From positions 62,001-126,000 of the forward strand of contig CAMJRX010000001.1 in assembly GCA_946408355.1 (NCBI GenBank): 64,000 nt of DNA, written 5' to 3'. Positions 7,217-15,829 of this stretch are shown here, one piece after another. The stretch comes from an uncultured Selenomonadales bacterium (lineage in GTDB: Bacteria > Bacillota > Negativicutes > Selenomonadales > Selenomonadaceae). The translations under genes were made by a program, and so were the position numbers. Numbering within the stretch: position 1 is the stretch's first letter; the number at the start of each line of letters is the position of its first letter. The notes below the pieces were generated by a model. The model saw only the letters and a program-made list of their open reading frames with translations. It had not been told where the DNA came from and did not search any database.

Positions 7217-8617
7217 ATGGCTTATTTAACAAAGAGAGTTTATGAGATTGCACAGGAATTTAATTGCTCCGAAGATGACATTTTAGAATTTTTAAAAAGT
7301 TTAGGTTTCACTTATGCTTTTAGATTAACTGGTGTCGAGGAATATTATTATAATAAAGTTAAAGAAAAGTTTTCAAAGCCTAAACCTATTGAAAAACCTA
7401 CTCCGGAACCAATAAAAGAGCCAACTCAAAAAAATTTGCCTGTGCCTTTCGATTACACGCCGATTCTCGCGGAATTTAATTTGCCGGAATTAGAAGATTC
7501 TCCTATAAAATATTTCAACGCGGTTTTGAGCGTATCAGATGAATTATTGGACGTTTTGCAAGAACTTGAGACCGCGCAGGCTGATACAATCGCAGAATCA
7601 TTGCAAATCGCCATCAAACTAAATGCAAAGTACGTAGACAATCCGAATTTGACGGCAGAAGAAAATTCACTGCTTGCCGAGCGTCAAAAATTCTTGTCGA
7701 AACGTCTTGAACTCAATACCGACGAGCCAAAACTTAAAATTTTATTCGTAAAAGCGCAGGCGGAAAAATTTTTTGAGCGATTGGACAAGATAAACGAAGG
7801 CGATAATTCCATTTGCGAACTTGCCGAACTTAAAGCTGAATCCCGCGTCGATTTTAAATTTCTTGTCGAGAATTTGGAGCGAATCATCACGGCGGCTCAA
7901 AATAAAATCAAATTCTTCATCGAACATAAAGATTTAGTCGCTAACATAGTTGATTCGCAATATGAATGGACTGACAGCTACAAAGCTTTCAAAACGAGCT
8001 TGTACGAGGAATTGTTTGCAATTTGTTGCGATAATAATATTGACGAAGAAATTTTTTCTAAGTGGTATGACGATTGGAAAGAAAAACGTTTCGCGATTGA
8101 GCAAAGATTTATGCCGCTGGTCGAGTTCGCGTTTAAAGGTCATTTAAATGATTCGTTCGGGCGTGTTATTGACGTTCTGCAAAGTTATCGTAATTCGGTG
8201 GACAAATTTTATCTTCACGAGCGGAAAAATATTTATCAAAAGTTTGCATTTACGGCGGGCGGCGACTTGCAAGAGAAATTCGAGACTGAAAATGAACTTT
8301 ATAAACTTGCCGAAAAACTTCAGCGCGATTTGCAGGAAATAATTTTCTCAACGGACAAGACGGAAACAAGAATTTTCATATTGCGTTGGTCGGAGCCGCT
8401 TTTGAATTTGCCGATTGACGCAATCAGCGATTTTATCCGAGAAAAAGAGCTTGACGCCATATCGAAGGAAATTTTAACGCAATTTGCCGAGCTTAGACAA
8501 AAAAATTTCGCGATGTACATTGCGGACAGTAAAGCTTACAGCAAAGCAATTCAACAGCGCGAAAAAGATTATAACGCATTGATTTTCAACATGAGAAAGG
8601 GTTTAGCTAAAAAATGA
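7217..8617 (+). CDS. Unknown helical protein with IF-2 N-domain-like start
   Basis: A 466-residue protein I do not recognise as a whole. Residues about 4-40 (KRVYEIAQEFNCSEDDILEFLKSLG) read like the IF2_N helical module of translation factor IF-2. That module is followed by a Pro/Lys/Glu linker (KPIEKPTPEPIKEPTQKN) and about 370 residues of predicted helix rich in Glu, Lys, Leu and Phe, with no visible enzyme motif, signal peptide or membrane segment. The start is ATG 7217 with GGGAGG nine bases upstream; the earlier in-frame ATG at 7145 has no RBS. It has a strong promoter and is followed after 90 bases by a coiled-coil protein gene, probably as one unit. Confidence 0.65.
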   Translation: MAYLTKRVYEIAQEFNCSEDDILEFLKSLGFTYAFRLTGVEEYYYNKVKEKFSKPKPIEKPTPEPIKEPTQKNLPVPFDYTPILAEFNLPELEDSPIKYFNAVLSVSDELLDVLQELETAQADTIAESLQIAIKLNAKYVDNPNLTAEENSLLAERQKFLSKRLELNTDEPKLKILFVKAQAEKFFERLDKINEGDNSICELAELKAESRVDFKFLVENLERIITAAQNKIKFFIEHKDLVANIVDSQYEWTDSYKAFKTSLYEELFAICCDNNIDEEIFSKWYDDWKEKRFAIEQRFMPLVEFAFKGHLNDSFGRVIDVLQSYRNSVDKFYLHERKNIYQKFAFTAGGDLQEKFETENELYKLAEKLQRDLQEIIFSTDKTETRIFILRWSEPLLNLPIDAISDFIREKELDAISKEILTQFAELRQKNFAMYIADSKAYSKAIQQREKDYNALIFNMRKGLAKK

Positions 8618-8707
8618 GCAGATGGGTTTCAAAAACTCCTAAGCGCGTCGACCATATTCGCGTTCTAAGCAATTCCGGAATTCTTGATTGTCACTGGAGG
8701 TAAAACT

Positions 8708-9691
8708 ATGGGTTTACTTAGTAAGTTATTTTCATTTGCGTCGAATTATGTTGAACGCGACAAACAATTAAAACTTGCAGAGATTGAAAGCGACAAGCAG
8801 ATAAAACTTGCCGAAAAGGAAACTGAACGCGCAAAAATCGAACGCGATACGCAAACAAATCTTGCAAAAATCGAAAGTGTTACGAAAACCAAGCTTGCAA
8901 AGCTGGAAATTGAACGCATGAAAGCAGAACAAGCCGCCCAAATCGAATTTCTTCAAGAGCAAACGCGCTCTCGAATGGCGGAATCGGCTCAAAAAGCAAA
9001 ACTTGCGGAGATAGAAAACGAATTACAGTTGCGGCTTATCGATAAGGACAACGAGAGAATCAGTTTGATGCGCGAGGCTCAAATTGACATAATAAAAGCC
9101 CAGACAATGAGCCAAATCATGATTGAAAAAGCGCGTGTCGAAGGAATGACGGCATTTGCAGAGCATTTAGCCGCATTGCAAGAAAAAATGATAAATCTTT
9201 CAAACAGACGCCTTGCAATCATTGCTGAATGCTCCATGCCGATAATCCGCGAACTGGAAAGTTATTACGGCGAAATTGTTGCCTCAATCCTCGTACGTAG
9301 AGAAGAATATTCATATAAAAAGTTGCCGCCGCTTTTGGCAATGCTGGAGCAATATAAAGAAGGCACTCCGCAATACAATCTTTATTATCGGCAAATCACA
9401 AAAGACCAAGACATGGAAGAAGAATTCTTTACATTGCAAATTAATGCGGCATTGGACAGACAAAAGACAGCATTAGAGAGTTTCAATCGTTCGCGTGAGA
9501 CAATCGAGCGTAATGTAAATGAACTTGCGCAAATTGTTGCAACTGGATACTTGAAAGCCGGAATTGCCGGAATTTTGCCTACCGAGCAAGAATCACCGCA
9601 AGCAATAGCTGCACCGGAAGAAAAAAAGTTGCTTGAAGGACAGAAATCATTGCCAACGCGGGAAATAAAATTACTTCCTTCCGCCGAATGA
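8708..9691 (+). CDS. Unknown long coiled-coil protein
   Basis: A 327-residue protein of unknown function. A short hydrophobic or amphipathic start (MGLLSKLFSFASNYVE) is followed by about 110 residues of regular coiled coil. In that region KLAEIE-like units recur at roughly 11-residue spacing (QLKLAEIE, QIKLAEKE, TNLAKIE, TKLAKLEIE). A helical middle and a proline-containing tail follow. The pattern resembles membrane-surface coiled coils in general but no family is certain. GGAGG lies six bases upstream of ATG 8708. Just before it, 8618-8707 has no gene. A long structured terminator follows (9724-9792). Confidence 0.65.
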   Translation: MGLLSKLFSFASNYVERDKQLKLAEIESDKQIKLAEKETERAKIERDTQTNLAKIESVTKTKLAKLEIERMKAEQAAQIEFLQEQTRSRMAESAQKAKLAEIENELQLRLIDKDNERISLMREAQIDIIKAQTMSQIMIEKARVEGMTAFAEHLAALQEKMINLSNRRLAIIAECSMPIIRELESYYGEIVASILVRREEYSYKKLPPLLAMLEQYKEGTPQYNLYYRQITKDQDMEEEFFTLQINAALDRQKTALESFNRSRETIERNVNELAQIVATGYLKAGIAGILPTEQESPQAIAAPEEKKLLEGQKSLPTREIKLLPSAE

Positions 9692-9723
9692 GATATTCTT
9701 TAAATTCAACAGTAATAATTTAT

Positions 9724-9792
9724 CGCGAGACTGTCTTAAATCCGCAAAGCCTGGAGCTTGTGTGAGAAGACGAATAGTCCCGCGAATTTTTT
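9724..9792 (+). terminator. Extended branched terminator or small RNA
   Basis: Outer arms CGCGAGACT (9724-9732) and AGTCCCGCG (9776-9784) pair with one A-C mismatch. Inner arms GTCTT and AAGAC continue the stem, and AAGC/GCTT forms an apical stem. T7 follows at once. This is larger than an ordinary terminator and could also be a stable RNA. Confidence 0.5.
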
Positions 9793-9805
9793 TATTATCG
9801 GCGAC

Positions 9806-9830
9806 CGAATTGGCGGCGGGCAATGTAATA
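9806..9830 (+). repeat. 25-bp direct repeat, right copy
   Basis: Matches 6852-6876 at 22 of 25 positions (core GGCGGCGGGCAAT). Both copies lie shortly before a terminator-like hairpin. Confidence 0.55.
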
Positions 9831-9842
9831 ACGCAAAAAAAA

Positions 9843-9870
9843 ACCGCTCAACTTATCGAGCGGTAAAATT
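9843..9870. terminator. Bidirectional terminator after htpG
   Basis: ACCGCTC (9843-9849) and GAGCGGT (9858-9864) form a perfect 7-bp stem flanked by nine A on the left and T-rich sequence on the right. Confidence 0.8.
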
Positions 9871-9884
9871 TTTATCCAGAGAAT

Positions 9885-11786
9885 TTATTTCGTTAAAAGA
9901 TTTGTAATTTTGTTGGCGAAGTCGGCGGGATTATTCGGAAGGACGCCCTCAATCATCAATGCCAGCGAGTAAAGCGTTGTACAAAGGTCTTTAAATTCGG
10001 GCGTGTCCTTGCCGCGTTCGTGCAAGCCTTCTAATTTTTTAAATACGGCGTGATTCGGGTTGAGTTCTAAAATTTGCGTTGCCTTGAACAGCGGATTATT
10101 CATCGACGCAAAAGTTTTTTCCATAGACAGCGAAGGACCGCCCTCGCCCGTAACTAAGCACACTGCACCCGATTTAAGCCTCGAAGTCAAACGTACTTCC
10201 TTAACGTTGTCGCCGATTGCCTCTTTAACGTCTTTAAGTAAATCTTCGTGCGTTTTGGCAATTTCTTCGACTTCCGCCTTAACTTTTTGCGATTCGGCGT
10301 CATCAAGCTCAAAGTTTTCGCGGGTTATGGACTGGAAATCTTTATCAGCATAGTTGCGCAAAGCCTCAATCGTGAACTCGTCGACGGGGTCGGTTAAATA
10401 AATTACCTCAAGCCCGCGTTCACGCAACAATTCCATTTGCGGGAGCTGTTCAATAGCCGCAGAATCGTTGCCAGCCGCCACGTAAATTTTTTTCTGGAAA
10501 TCGGGCATTCTCTCGACATACTCGGCAAGTGTTGAAAATTTTCCTTCATGCGACGTTTGGAACAGGAGCAAATCTTTCAAGCTGTCCTTAAGTTTCGTAT
10601 CGAACATGCTGTTGTACACACCAATTTTTAGCGACTTGCCGAATTGCGCCCAAAAATCCTCGTATTTAGCGCGGTCGTCTTTAAGCATTTTAGCAAGTTG
10701 CTTTTGAATATTTTTTTCCAACGCCTTGCCGATAACTTTAACTTCGCGGCTCTGCTGAAGAATTTCGCGGGAAATATTTAGCGGCAAATCAGGCGAATCA
10801 ACCAAGCCTTTTACGAAACGCAAATAATCCGGCAGAAAATCTTTGCATTTGTCCATAATGAAAACGTGCCGCGAATAAAGTTGCAAGCCCGCTTCATAAT
10901 CCGAATAATAAAGATTCTGCGCGGCGCGTTTGGGTATGCAAAGAAGCGCAGTATATTCTACGGTGCCTTCCGCTTTGACGTGGAAAATTTCAAGCGGAGC
11001 CTCCCATTCGTGCAGTTGCTGTTTAAAAAATTCGTCGTACTCTTCGCGAGTAATTTCAGACTTAGGGCGCGTCCAAAGCGGTTTCATGGAATTAACCGTG
11101 CGGATTTCAATCGTTGGTTCCTCTTCCGGCTTACCTTTAACTTCAAAGTTCATTTTAATTGGATAGCGCACGAAGTCCGAATACTTTTTAACGAGCCGTT
11201 CAATTTCGTACACGTCAGTAAAATTATATTCGTCTTCGCCGCAAAATTCTTTCTTGAGGTGCAAAATAATCGTCGTGCCGTGCGAATCTTTATCGCAGTC
11301 GTCAAGTTCGTATTCGCCCGCGCCGTCAGAAGTCCACTTAACAGCAGAATCAGTGCCGGCTTTGCGTGTAATGAGTTCGACCTTATCAGCGACAATGAAA
11401 GCGGAATAAAATCCTACGCCGAATTGCCCGATAAGTTCTTGAGCCGCCGCGCCGCTTGCCTCGCGCAATTTGTCGAGAAAATCTTTCGTGCCGCTCTTGG
11501 CGATTGTGCCAATGTTCGTGATAACTTCGTCGCGTGTCATGCCAATGCCGTTATCGGAAATTGTAATGGTTTTAGTCGCGGCGTCGGGAACGATAAAAAT
11601 TTCGGGTTCAGCGTCGCCGGCAAGTTCAGAATTCGTAAGCGATTCGATACGCAATTTATCCAAAGCGTCGCTGGCATTCGAGATTAATTCGCGCAAGAAA
11701 ATTTCTTTGTTCGTGTAAATCGAATTGACAACCAAATCGAGCAGACGTTTAGTTTCTGCTTGGAACTGCATTTTTTCAACTGCCAT
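9885..11786 (-). CDS. htpG: Molecular chaperone HtpG (Hsp90)
   Basis: A 633-residue cytosolic ATP-dependent chaperone. The GHKL ATPase domain shows NKEIFLRELISNASDALDK (about 26-45), the DNGIGMTRDE loop, GTIAKSGTKDF and GQFGVGFYSAF. Middle-domain landmarks include LYSRHVFIMDKCKDFLPDYLRFVKGLVDS and LPLNISREILQQ. The C-terminal dimerisation domain is complete. Length is typical. ATG 11786 is chosen because GGAGGTAAT precedes it and MAVEKMQFQAETKRLLDL is the normal HtpG start; the upstream in-frame codons are leader. The gene stands 60 bp after prs on the same strand and ends in its own terminator. Confidence 0.97.
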   Translation of the reverse strand: MAVEKMQFQAETKRLLDLVVNSIYTNKEIFLRELISNASDALDKLRIESLTNSELAGDAEPEIFIVPDAATKTITISDNGIGMTRDEVITNIGTIAKSGTKDFLDKLREASGAAAQELIGQFGVGFYSAFIVADKVELITRKAGTDSAVKWTSDGAGEYELDDCDKDSHGTTIILHLKKEFCGEDEYNFTDVYEIERLVKKYSDFVRYPIKMNFEVKGKPEEEPTIEIRTVNSMKPLWTRPKSEITREEYDEFFKQQLHEWEAPLEIFHVKAEGTVEYTALLCIPKRAAQNLYYSDYEAGLQLYSRHVFIMDKCKDFLPDYLRFVKGLVDSPDLPLNISREILQQSREVKVIGKALEKNIQKQLAKMLKDDRAKYEDFWAQFGKSLKIGVYNSMFDTKLKDSLKDLLLFQTSHEGKFSTLAEYVERMPDFQKKIYVAAGNDSAAIEQLPQMELLRERGLEVIYLTDPVDEFTIEALRNYADKDFQSITRENFELDDAESQKVKAEVEEIAKTHEDLLKDVKEAIGDNVKEVRLTSRLKSGAVCLVTGEGGPSLSMEKTFASMNNPLFKATQILELNPNHAVFKKLEGLHERGKDTPEFKDLCTTLYSLALMIEGVLPNNPADFANKITNLLTK

Positions 11787-11849
11787 AATTATTACCTCCA
11801 AAAAAAATTTGGCGAGCAACTGCCCGCCCGCAAAAGTTTTTACGATAAA

Positions 11850-12809
11850 TTATTTAAAAAGCAAACTAACCGAGCGGTGAGCTTGAATGTTCAAAATAAC
11901 GTCGCCGATAGCCGAAGCCATACTTAGCACGGTAATTTTCGGCGAATTTTTTTCGGGCGGCAAGGCAATCGTATCTGTAATTACGAGTTGTTCCATAACG
12001 GAATTGTCGATTTTCTCAACGGCGTTTTTGCTAAGGACAGCATGAGTACACGCGGCAATAACTTTTTTCGCGCCGAGTTTCTTTAAAGCCTTCGCGCCCT
12101 CGCAAAGACTACCCGCCGTGTCGACAATATCATCAACCATAAGCGCAACTTTTCCGTTAACGTCGCCGATAATGCTCATAACTTCCGCCTCACCAGGACG
12201 CGGTCGCCGCTTTTCGATAATCGCAATCGGGGCTTTAAGATAATCCGCCAATTCCCTAGCACGAGTGACACCGCCTAAATCCGGCGAAACTACAACTAAA
12301 TCGTCGCTAAAATCGCGTTTGCGGAAATAATCGGCTAAAACGGGAGCCGCTTTGAGGTGGTCAACGGGAATATCGAAGAACCCTTGAATTTGCCCAGCGT
12401 GCAAGTCGACAGTCAAAACACGCGACATACCCGCCGCAACCATTAAATTTGCAACGAGTTTTGCGGAAATTGGCTCGCGTCCACGAGTTTTTCTGTCTTG
12501 ACGAGCATAAGCGTAGTAAGGAACAACCGCCGTGATCGAGTGCGCCGAAGCCCGCTTGCAGGCGTCCGTCATAATCAGCAAATCCATTAAGTTATCGTTG
12601 ACGGGCTGGCTAGTCGGCTGAACGATAAAAATATCTTTACCGCGAATGCTGTCACTAATCATAACTTGCGTTTCGCCATTGTTAAAGCGTCCTACGAACG
12701 TATCGAAAATTTTTATGCCAATATGGTCGGCGATTTTCTGCGCCAATTCGGGATTGGCATTTCCCGTCATCAAACAGAGGTTACTAATCGTGTTGCCGTT
12801 AATGCTCAC
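11850..12809 (-). CDS. prs: Ribose-phosphate pyrophosphokinase
   Basis: PRPP synthase transfers pyrophosphate from ATP to ribose-5-phosphate, feeding nucleotide, His and Trp synthesis. The 319-residue protein has the NGETQV and RGKDIFIVQPT blocks, the catalytic flexible loop YYAYARQDRKTRGREPISAK, DLHAGQIQGFFDIPVDHL and the PRPP-binding loop VDDIVDTAGSL. GTG 12809 is preferred as start: GGGGGAG lies about ten bases upstream and the length then fits the family. A TTG 18 bases further upstream sits on top of that RBS. glmU lies upstream, a frequent partner in Firmicutes, but here separated by a DUF1919 gene. Confidence 0.95.
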   Translation of the reverse strand: MSINGNTISNLCLMTGNANPELAQKIADHIGIKIFDTFVGRFNNGETQVMISDSIRGKDIFIVQPTSQPVNDNLMDLLIMTDACKRASAHSITAVVPYYAYARQDRKTRGREPISAKLVANLMVAAGMSRVLTVDLHAGQIQGFFDIPVDHLKAAPVLADYFRKRDFSDDLVVVSPDLGGVTRARELADYLKAPIAIIEKRRPRPGEAEVMSIIGDVNGKVALMVDDIVDTAGSLCEGAKALKKLGAKKVIAACTHAVLSKNAVEKIDNSVMEQLVITDTIALPPEKNSPKITVLSMASAIGDVILNIQAHRSVSLLFK

Positions 12810-12842
12810 TTTGAACAGCTCCCCCAAAAAATTTTTTGTGCT

Positions 12843-13742
12843 TTATTCAATCGGCGTTTTTTTACCGTAAAGCAACAAGTCCCAAACATCATAAGCTTGA
12901 ACTTCGCCCGTAATAATTCCTTCCGCCGCTTGCAGAAGATTTCCGCCGTAAGATGCAGTATTAACATAAAAGCCCGATTCCAGTTCAGTTTCAAAGGGAA
13001 CGAAACAAGCTTTTTTTGCGTAAGGTAAGCAGTTAAATCGCTCCAAAACGGCGGGGCTTGACGTGTGCATAGTCACAAGAACATTCGACCAATTAATTTT
13101 TTCCTTGCGTGCGTTCCAAAGCTCTAAGGCGTCGGCGTCATTCGTGAAACCGTTCATAAACCACTGCGTGCCGTCAAGCCAGAAAATCGGATAATTTATG
13201 CCCAAGTCGTGATTATATTCCGTGCGCTCGAAATGCAAATCTTTTTTGAGATGCCAACGCGCCTCTGGCAGGAAGTTCATAAAACTTTCCTCGTTGGTAT
13301 ACATGCTGATTGTAGGAGAAAGTTCCGGCAAGCCAAGTTTATGATAAGCAATGCCAGCCCACCAACCCATTGATAAAATCGACAGATTAGAATGGCGCAG
13401 TTCTTTATACTTTTCAAGCGTAAAACCTGGAATTAAAACTGTGCGGTCAAGGACAAATTTATCTGCGTCCAATCCGAGCTCTTCAGCTTCTGCCAAAATC
13501 GGCGCGAGGTCAACATCATGCCCCGTTACTAAAACTAAATCATAATCAATATTAACGAGATCGTGCTTATCAATGGTGTTGAGTTTATTAATCGGCATGG
13601 AAACCGACTCGACAACGCCAACGATATTTACGCTACCTTTTGGCTTGTCCAGCGCGGTAAAGGCTTGTCTTAAAAAAGTTTTTTCCTTAGATTTGTCCTG
13701 CGTGGCGACTGTGTCGTATTGCACCCAGACTACTACGTTCAT
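12843..13742 (-). CDS. DUF1919 family protein
   Basis: A 299-residue protein whose C-terminal 190 residues match my recollection of DUF1919, a family linked to exopolysaccharide loci. The matching parts are LSILSMGWWAGIAYHKLGL, SPTISMYTNEESFMNFL, the WNARKEKINWSNVLVTMH stretch and LERFNCLPYAKKACFVPFE. The N-terminal 100 residues (VVWVQYDTVATQDKSKEKTF, LVTGHDVDLAPILAEAEELG) may be a separate nucleotide- or sugar-binding fold. No signal peptide or membrane helix. ATG 13742 has AAGGAGG seven bases upstream. It lies between glmU (19 bp upstream) and prs (33 bp downstream), so it is probably co-expressed with UDP-GlcNAc synthesis. The reaction is unknown. Confidence 0.7.
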   Translation of the reverse strand: MNVVVWVQYDTVATQDKSKEKTFLRQAFTALDKPKGSVNIVGVVESVSMPINKLNTIDKHDLVNIDYDLVLVTGHDVDLAPILAEAEELGLDADKFVLDRTVLIPGFTLEKYKELRHSNLSILSMGWWAGIAYHKLGLPELSPTISMYTNEESFMNFLPEARWHLKKDLHFERTEYNHDLGINYPIFWLDGTQWFMNGFTNDADALELWNARKEKINWSNVLVTMHTSSPAVLERFNCLPYAKKACFVPFETELESGFYVNTASYGGNLLQAAEGIITGEVQAYDVWDLLLYGKKTPIE

Positions 13743-13761
13743 AAAAAGTTCCTCCTTGCAA

Positions 13762-15120
13762 TTATTTCCGTTTATCGTTCCAGACTTCGATATTAGTTTG
13801 ACGGGCGCGAGCAACAGCAAGATTACCCTTTGGCACGTCCTTAGTTATCGTTGAACCCGCCGCGATATATGCGCCATCTTCCACATTAACCGGCGCAACG
13901 AGATTTGTATTGCAACCAATAAAGGCATTGTCGCCAATTTTTGTTCGGAATTTCTTTTTGCCGTCGTAATTGCAAGTGACGGAACCACAACCAACATTGA
14001 CGCCGCTACCCATATCCGTATCGCCGATATATTGCAAGTGCGGAAGTTTGGAACCTTCGCCAATATCGGAGTTTTTAATCTCGACGAAGTTACCGATTTT
14101 AACGTTCGCGCCGATTGTCGTACCAGGTCGAATGTGAACGTAGGGACCAAGCGTAACGCCGTCGCAAATTTCAGCCTCGTGGCAATAGCTGAATTGCGCC
14201 GTAACTTTATTGCCGATCTTCATATCTGTAAAACGAATGTTGGGACCAATCGTGCAGTCTTCGCCAATCGTCGTATTGCCTTCAATATAAGTGTTGGGGT
14301 GAATAACCGTATCTTGCCCGATTTCCACGTCCATATCAATAAAAGTCGTGTTCGGGTCTACAATCGTAACGCCAGAATTCATAAGCGAATGATTTTTCTT
14401 CATGCGGAATATTCTATCGACGGCGGCAAGCTGAATTCGCGAATTTATTCCTAAAGTCTCGTCAGCATATTCAGCAGAGAACGCCCCAACTTTTTCGCCT
14501 TCCGCCATGAGAATTGGCAACGCATCAGGCAGATAATATTCACCTTGCGCATTGTTGTTGCTGATTTTTTCCAACACACCGAAAAGCTTTTGCACTTCGA
14601 AGCAATAAACGCCGGCATTTACTTCGCGGATTTTTTTCTCAAGTTCAGTAGTGTCTTTTTCCTCGACAATTTTTCTAAAGGTTCCGTCCGTTTCACGAAT
14701 CACGCGCCCATATCCCGTTGCATTTGGCATTTCAGCCGTTAATATCGTCGCCGCGCAATTTGAATTTTTATGAGCGGCTACCAATTTTTCTAAAAGATTG
14801 CCAGTCAAAAGCGGGGTATCACCGCACAGAATTAAAACGGTTCCTTTCGACTGCTCAAAACTTTTTTTTGCCGAAAGAACCGCATGCCCCGTGCCGAGTT
14901 GCTCCTCTTGCAGAACAAATTCAACGTTAGGTATTAATTCTCTTACTAATTCCGCTCCAGAACCTATTACGACGACTTCGCGCTCCGATCCAGCTTTTCT
15001 TGCCGCGTCTATGACGTGTTGAATCATGAATTTGCCGCCGACTTTGTGTAAAACTTTGGGCAATTTGCTTTTCATGCGCGTACCTTTGCCCGCCGCTAAT
15101 ATAATCGTTTCCAAATTCAT
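13762..15120 (-). CDS. glmU: Bifunctional GlcNAc-1-P uridyltransferase/acetyltransferase
   Basis: GlmU acetylates glucosamine-1-phosphate and then joins it to UTP, giving UDP-GlcNAc for peptidoglycan and lipid A. The 452-residue protein has the N-terminal nucleotidyltransferase (ILAAGKGTRMKSKLPKVLHK, about 6-25; QLGTGHAVL; LCGDTPLL). After residue 230 come left-handed beta-helix hexapeptides (GVTIVDPNTTFID onwards) with the catalytic acetyltransferase region RPGTTIGANVKIGNFVEIKNS and the YDGKKKFRTKIGDNAFIG end. AAGGAGGTC precedes the ATG. A GntR-type regulator gene sits 12 bp upstream on the same strand. Confidence 0.97.
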   Translation of the reverse strand: MNLETIILAAGKGTRMKSKLPKVLHKVGGKFMIQHVIDAARKAGSEREVVVIGSGAELVRELIPNVEFVLQEEQLGTGHAVLSAKKSFEQSKGTVLILCGDTPLLTGNLLEKLVAAHKNSNCAATILTAEMPNATGYGRVIRETDGTFRKIVEEKDTTELEKKIREVNAGVYCFEVQKLFGVLEKISNNNAQGEYYLPDALPILMAEGEKVGAFSAEYADETLGINSRIQLAAVDRIFRMKKNHSLMNSGVTIVDPNTTFIDMDVEIGQDTVIHPNTYIEGNTTIGEDCTIGPNIRFTDMKIGNKVTAQFSYCHEAEICDGVTLGPYVHIRPGTTIGANVKIGNFVEIKNSDIGEGSKLPHLQYIGDTDMGSGVNVGCGSVTCNYDGKKKFRTKIGDNAFIGCNTNLVAPVNVEDGAYIAAGSTITKDVPKGNLAVARARQTNIEVWNDKRK

Positions 15121-15132
15121 AAGCTGACCTCC

Positions 15133-15813
15133 TTATATATTTTTCTTACGCATTGCTTTTAATAAAGTTTCTTCTGCTTGTTCCATGTGGCGTTCAGCGG
15201 CGTCGCGAGCCAAATCTACGTCGCCTGCCGCTATTGCCTCGACCATTGCTCTGTGTTCTTCCAAAGTTTCTTGCAAACGTCCCGGATATGACATCGACAG
15301 CGTACGGAATCTAGCTAATTGCTCTTTTAAATTGCTGATTATCGCGACGAGCCGTTCATTTCTGCTAACTTGATAAAGTAATCCGTGAAATTTAATGTCC
15401 GTCGCTACAATTTTTTCCATGTCGTTGTTTTCTATGTGCCCTTCAATTTCTGTGAGCATTGCACGGAGTTTTTCTAATTCTTCTGGCTCAATTCGCATTG
15501 TCGCAAGCACTATCGACAGCGTTTCCAATGCCGTGCGTATCTCAAAAATTTCTTTTACGTCGTGCACTGATACATTTGAAACGTAAGTTCCTCTGCGTGG
15601 CAACATTATTACATATCCTTCTTGTTCGAGTTTGCGAATTGCCTCGCGGACGGGTGTGCGACTGATCCCAAGCTCTTCTGCCAACTGAACTTCCATTAAT
15701 CGTTCTCCAGGCTCCAAAATCCCGCGTCTTATCGCGTCGCGCAGTGCCTCGCAAACCGTTTCGCGTAGCGGCTGATAATTATCTATTTTTATCGGTTCAA
15801 GTCTGTTGCCCAT
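15133..15813 (-). CDS. GntR-family regulator, FCD/FadR subclass
   Basis: A 226-residue transcription factor. The N-terminal winged helix (about 12-75) contains LRDAIRRGILEPGERLMEVQLAEELGISRTPVREAIRKLEQEGYV, the GntR signature. The C-terminal all-helical FCD ligand-binding domain (EIRTALETLSIVLA, KFHGLLYQVSRN, HRAMVEAIAAGDVDLARDAAERHME) has the spaced Asp/His residues typical of metal- and acid-binding members. ATG 15813 gives GGAAG at seven bases; the TTG two codons earlier is too close to that RBS. It lies between ispE (16 bp upstream) and glmU. Its ligand and targets cannot be read from the sequence. Confidence 0.9.
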   Translation of the reverse strand: MGNRLEPIKIDNYQPLRETVCEALRDAIRRGILEPGERLMEVQLAEELGISRTPVREAIRKLEQEGYVIMLPRRGTYVSNVSVHDVKEIFEIRTALETLSIVLATMRIEPEELEKLRAMLTEIEGHIENNDMEKIVATDIKFHGLLYQVSRNERLVAIISNLKEQLARFRTLSMSYPGRLQETLEEHRAMVEAIAAGDVDLARDAAERHMEQAEETLLKAMRKKNI

Positions 15814-15829
15814 CGTCAATCTTCCTTAC

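Noticed and set aside
10866..11687. 273-codon open frame on the plus strand inside htpG
   Set aside because: It is antisense to a certain Hsp90 gene, has no RBS and is explained by codon bias of htpG.
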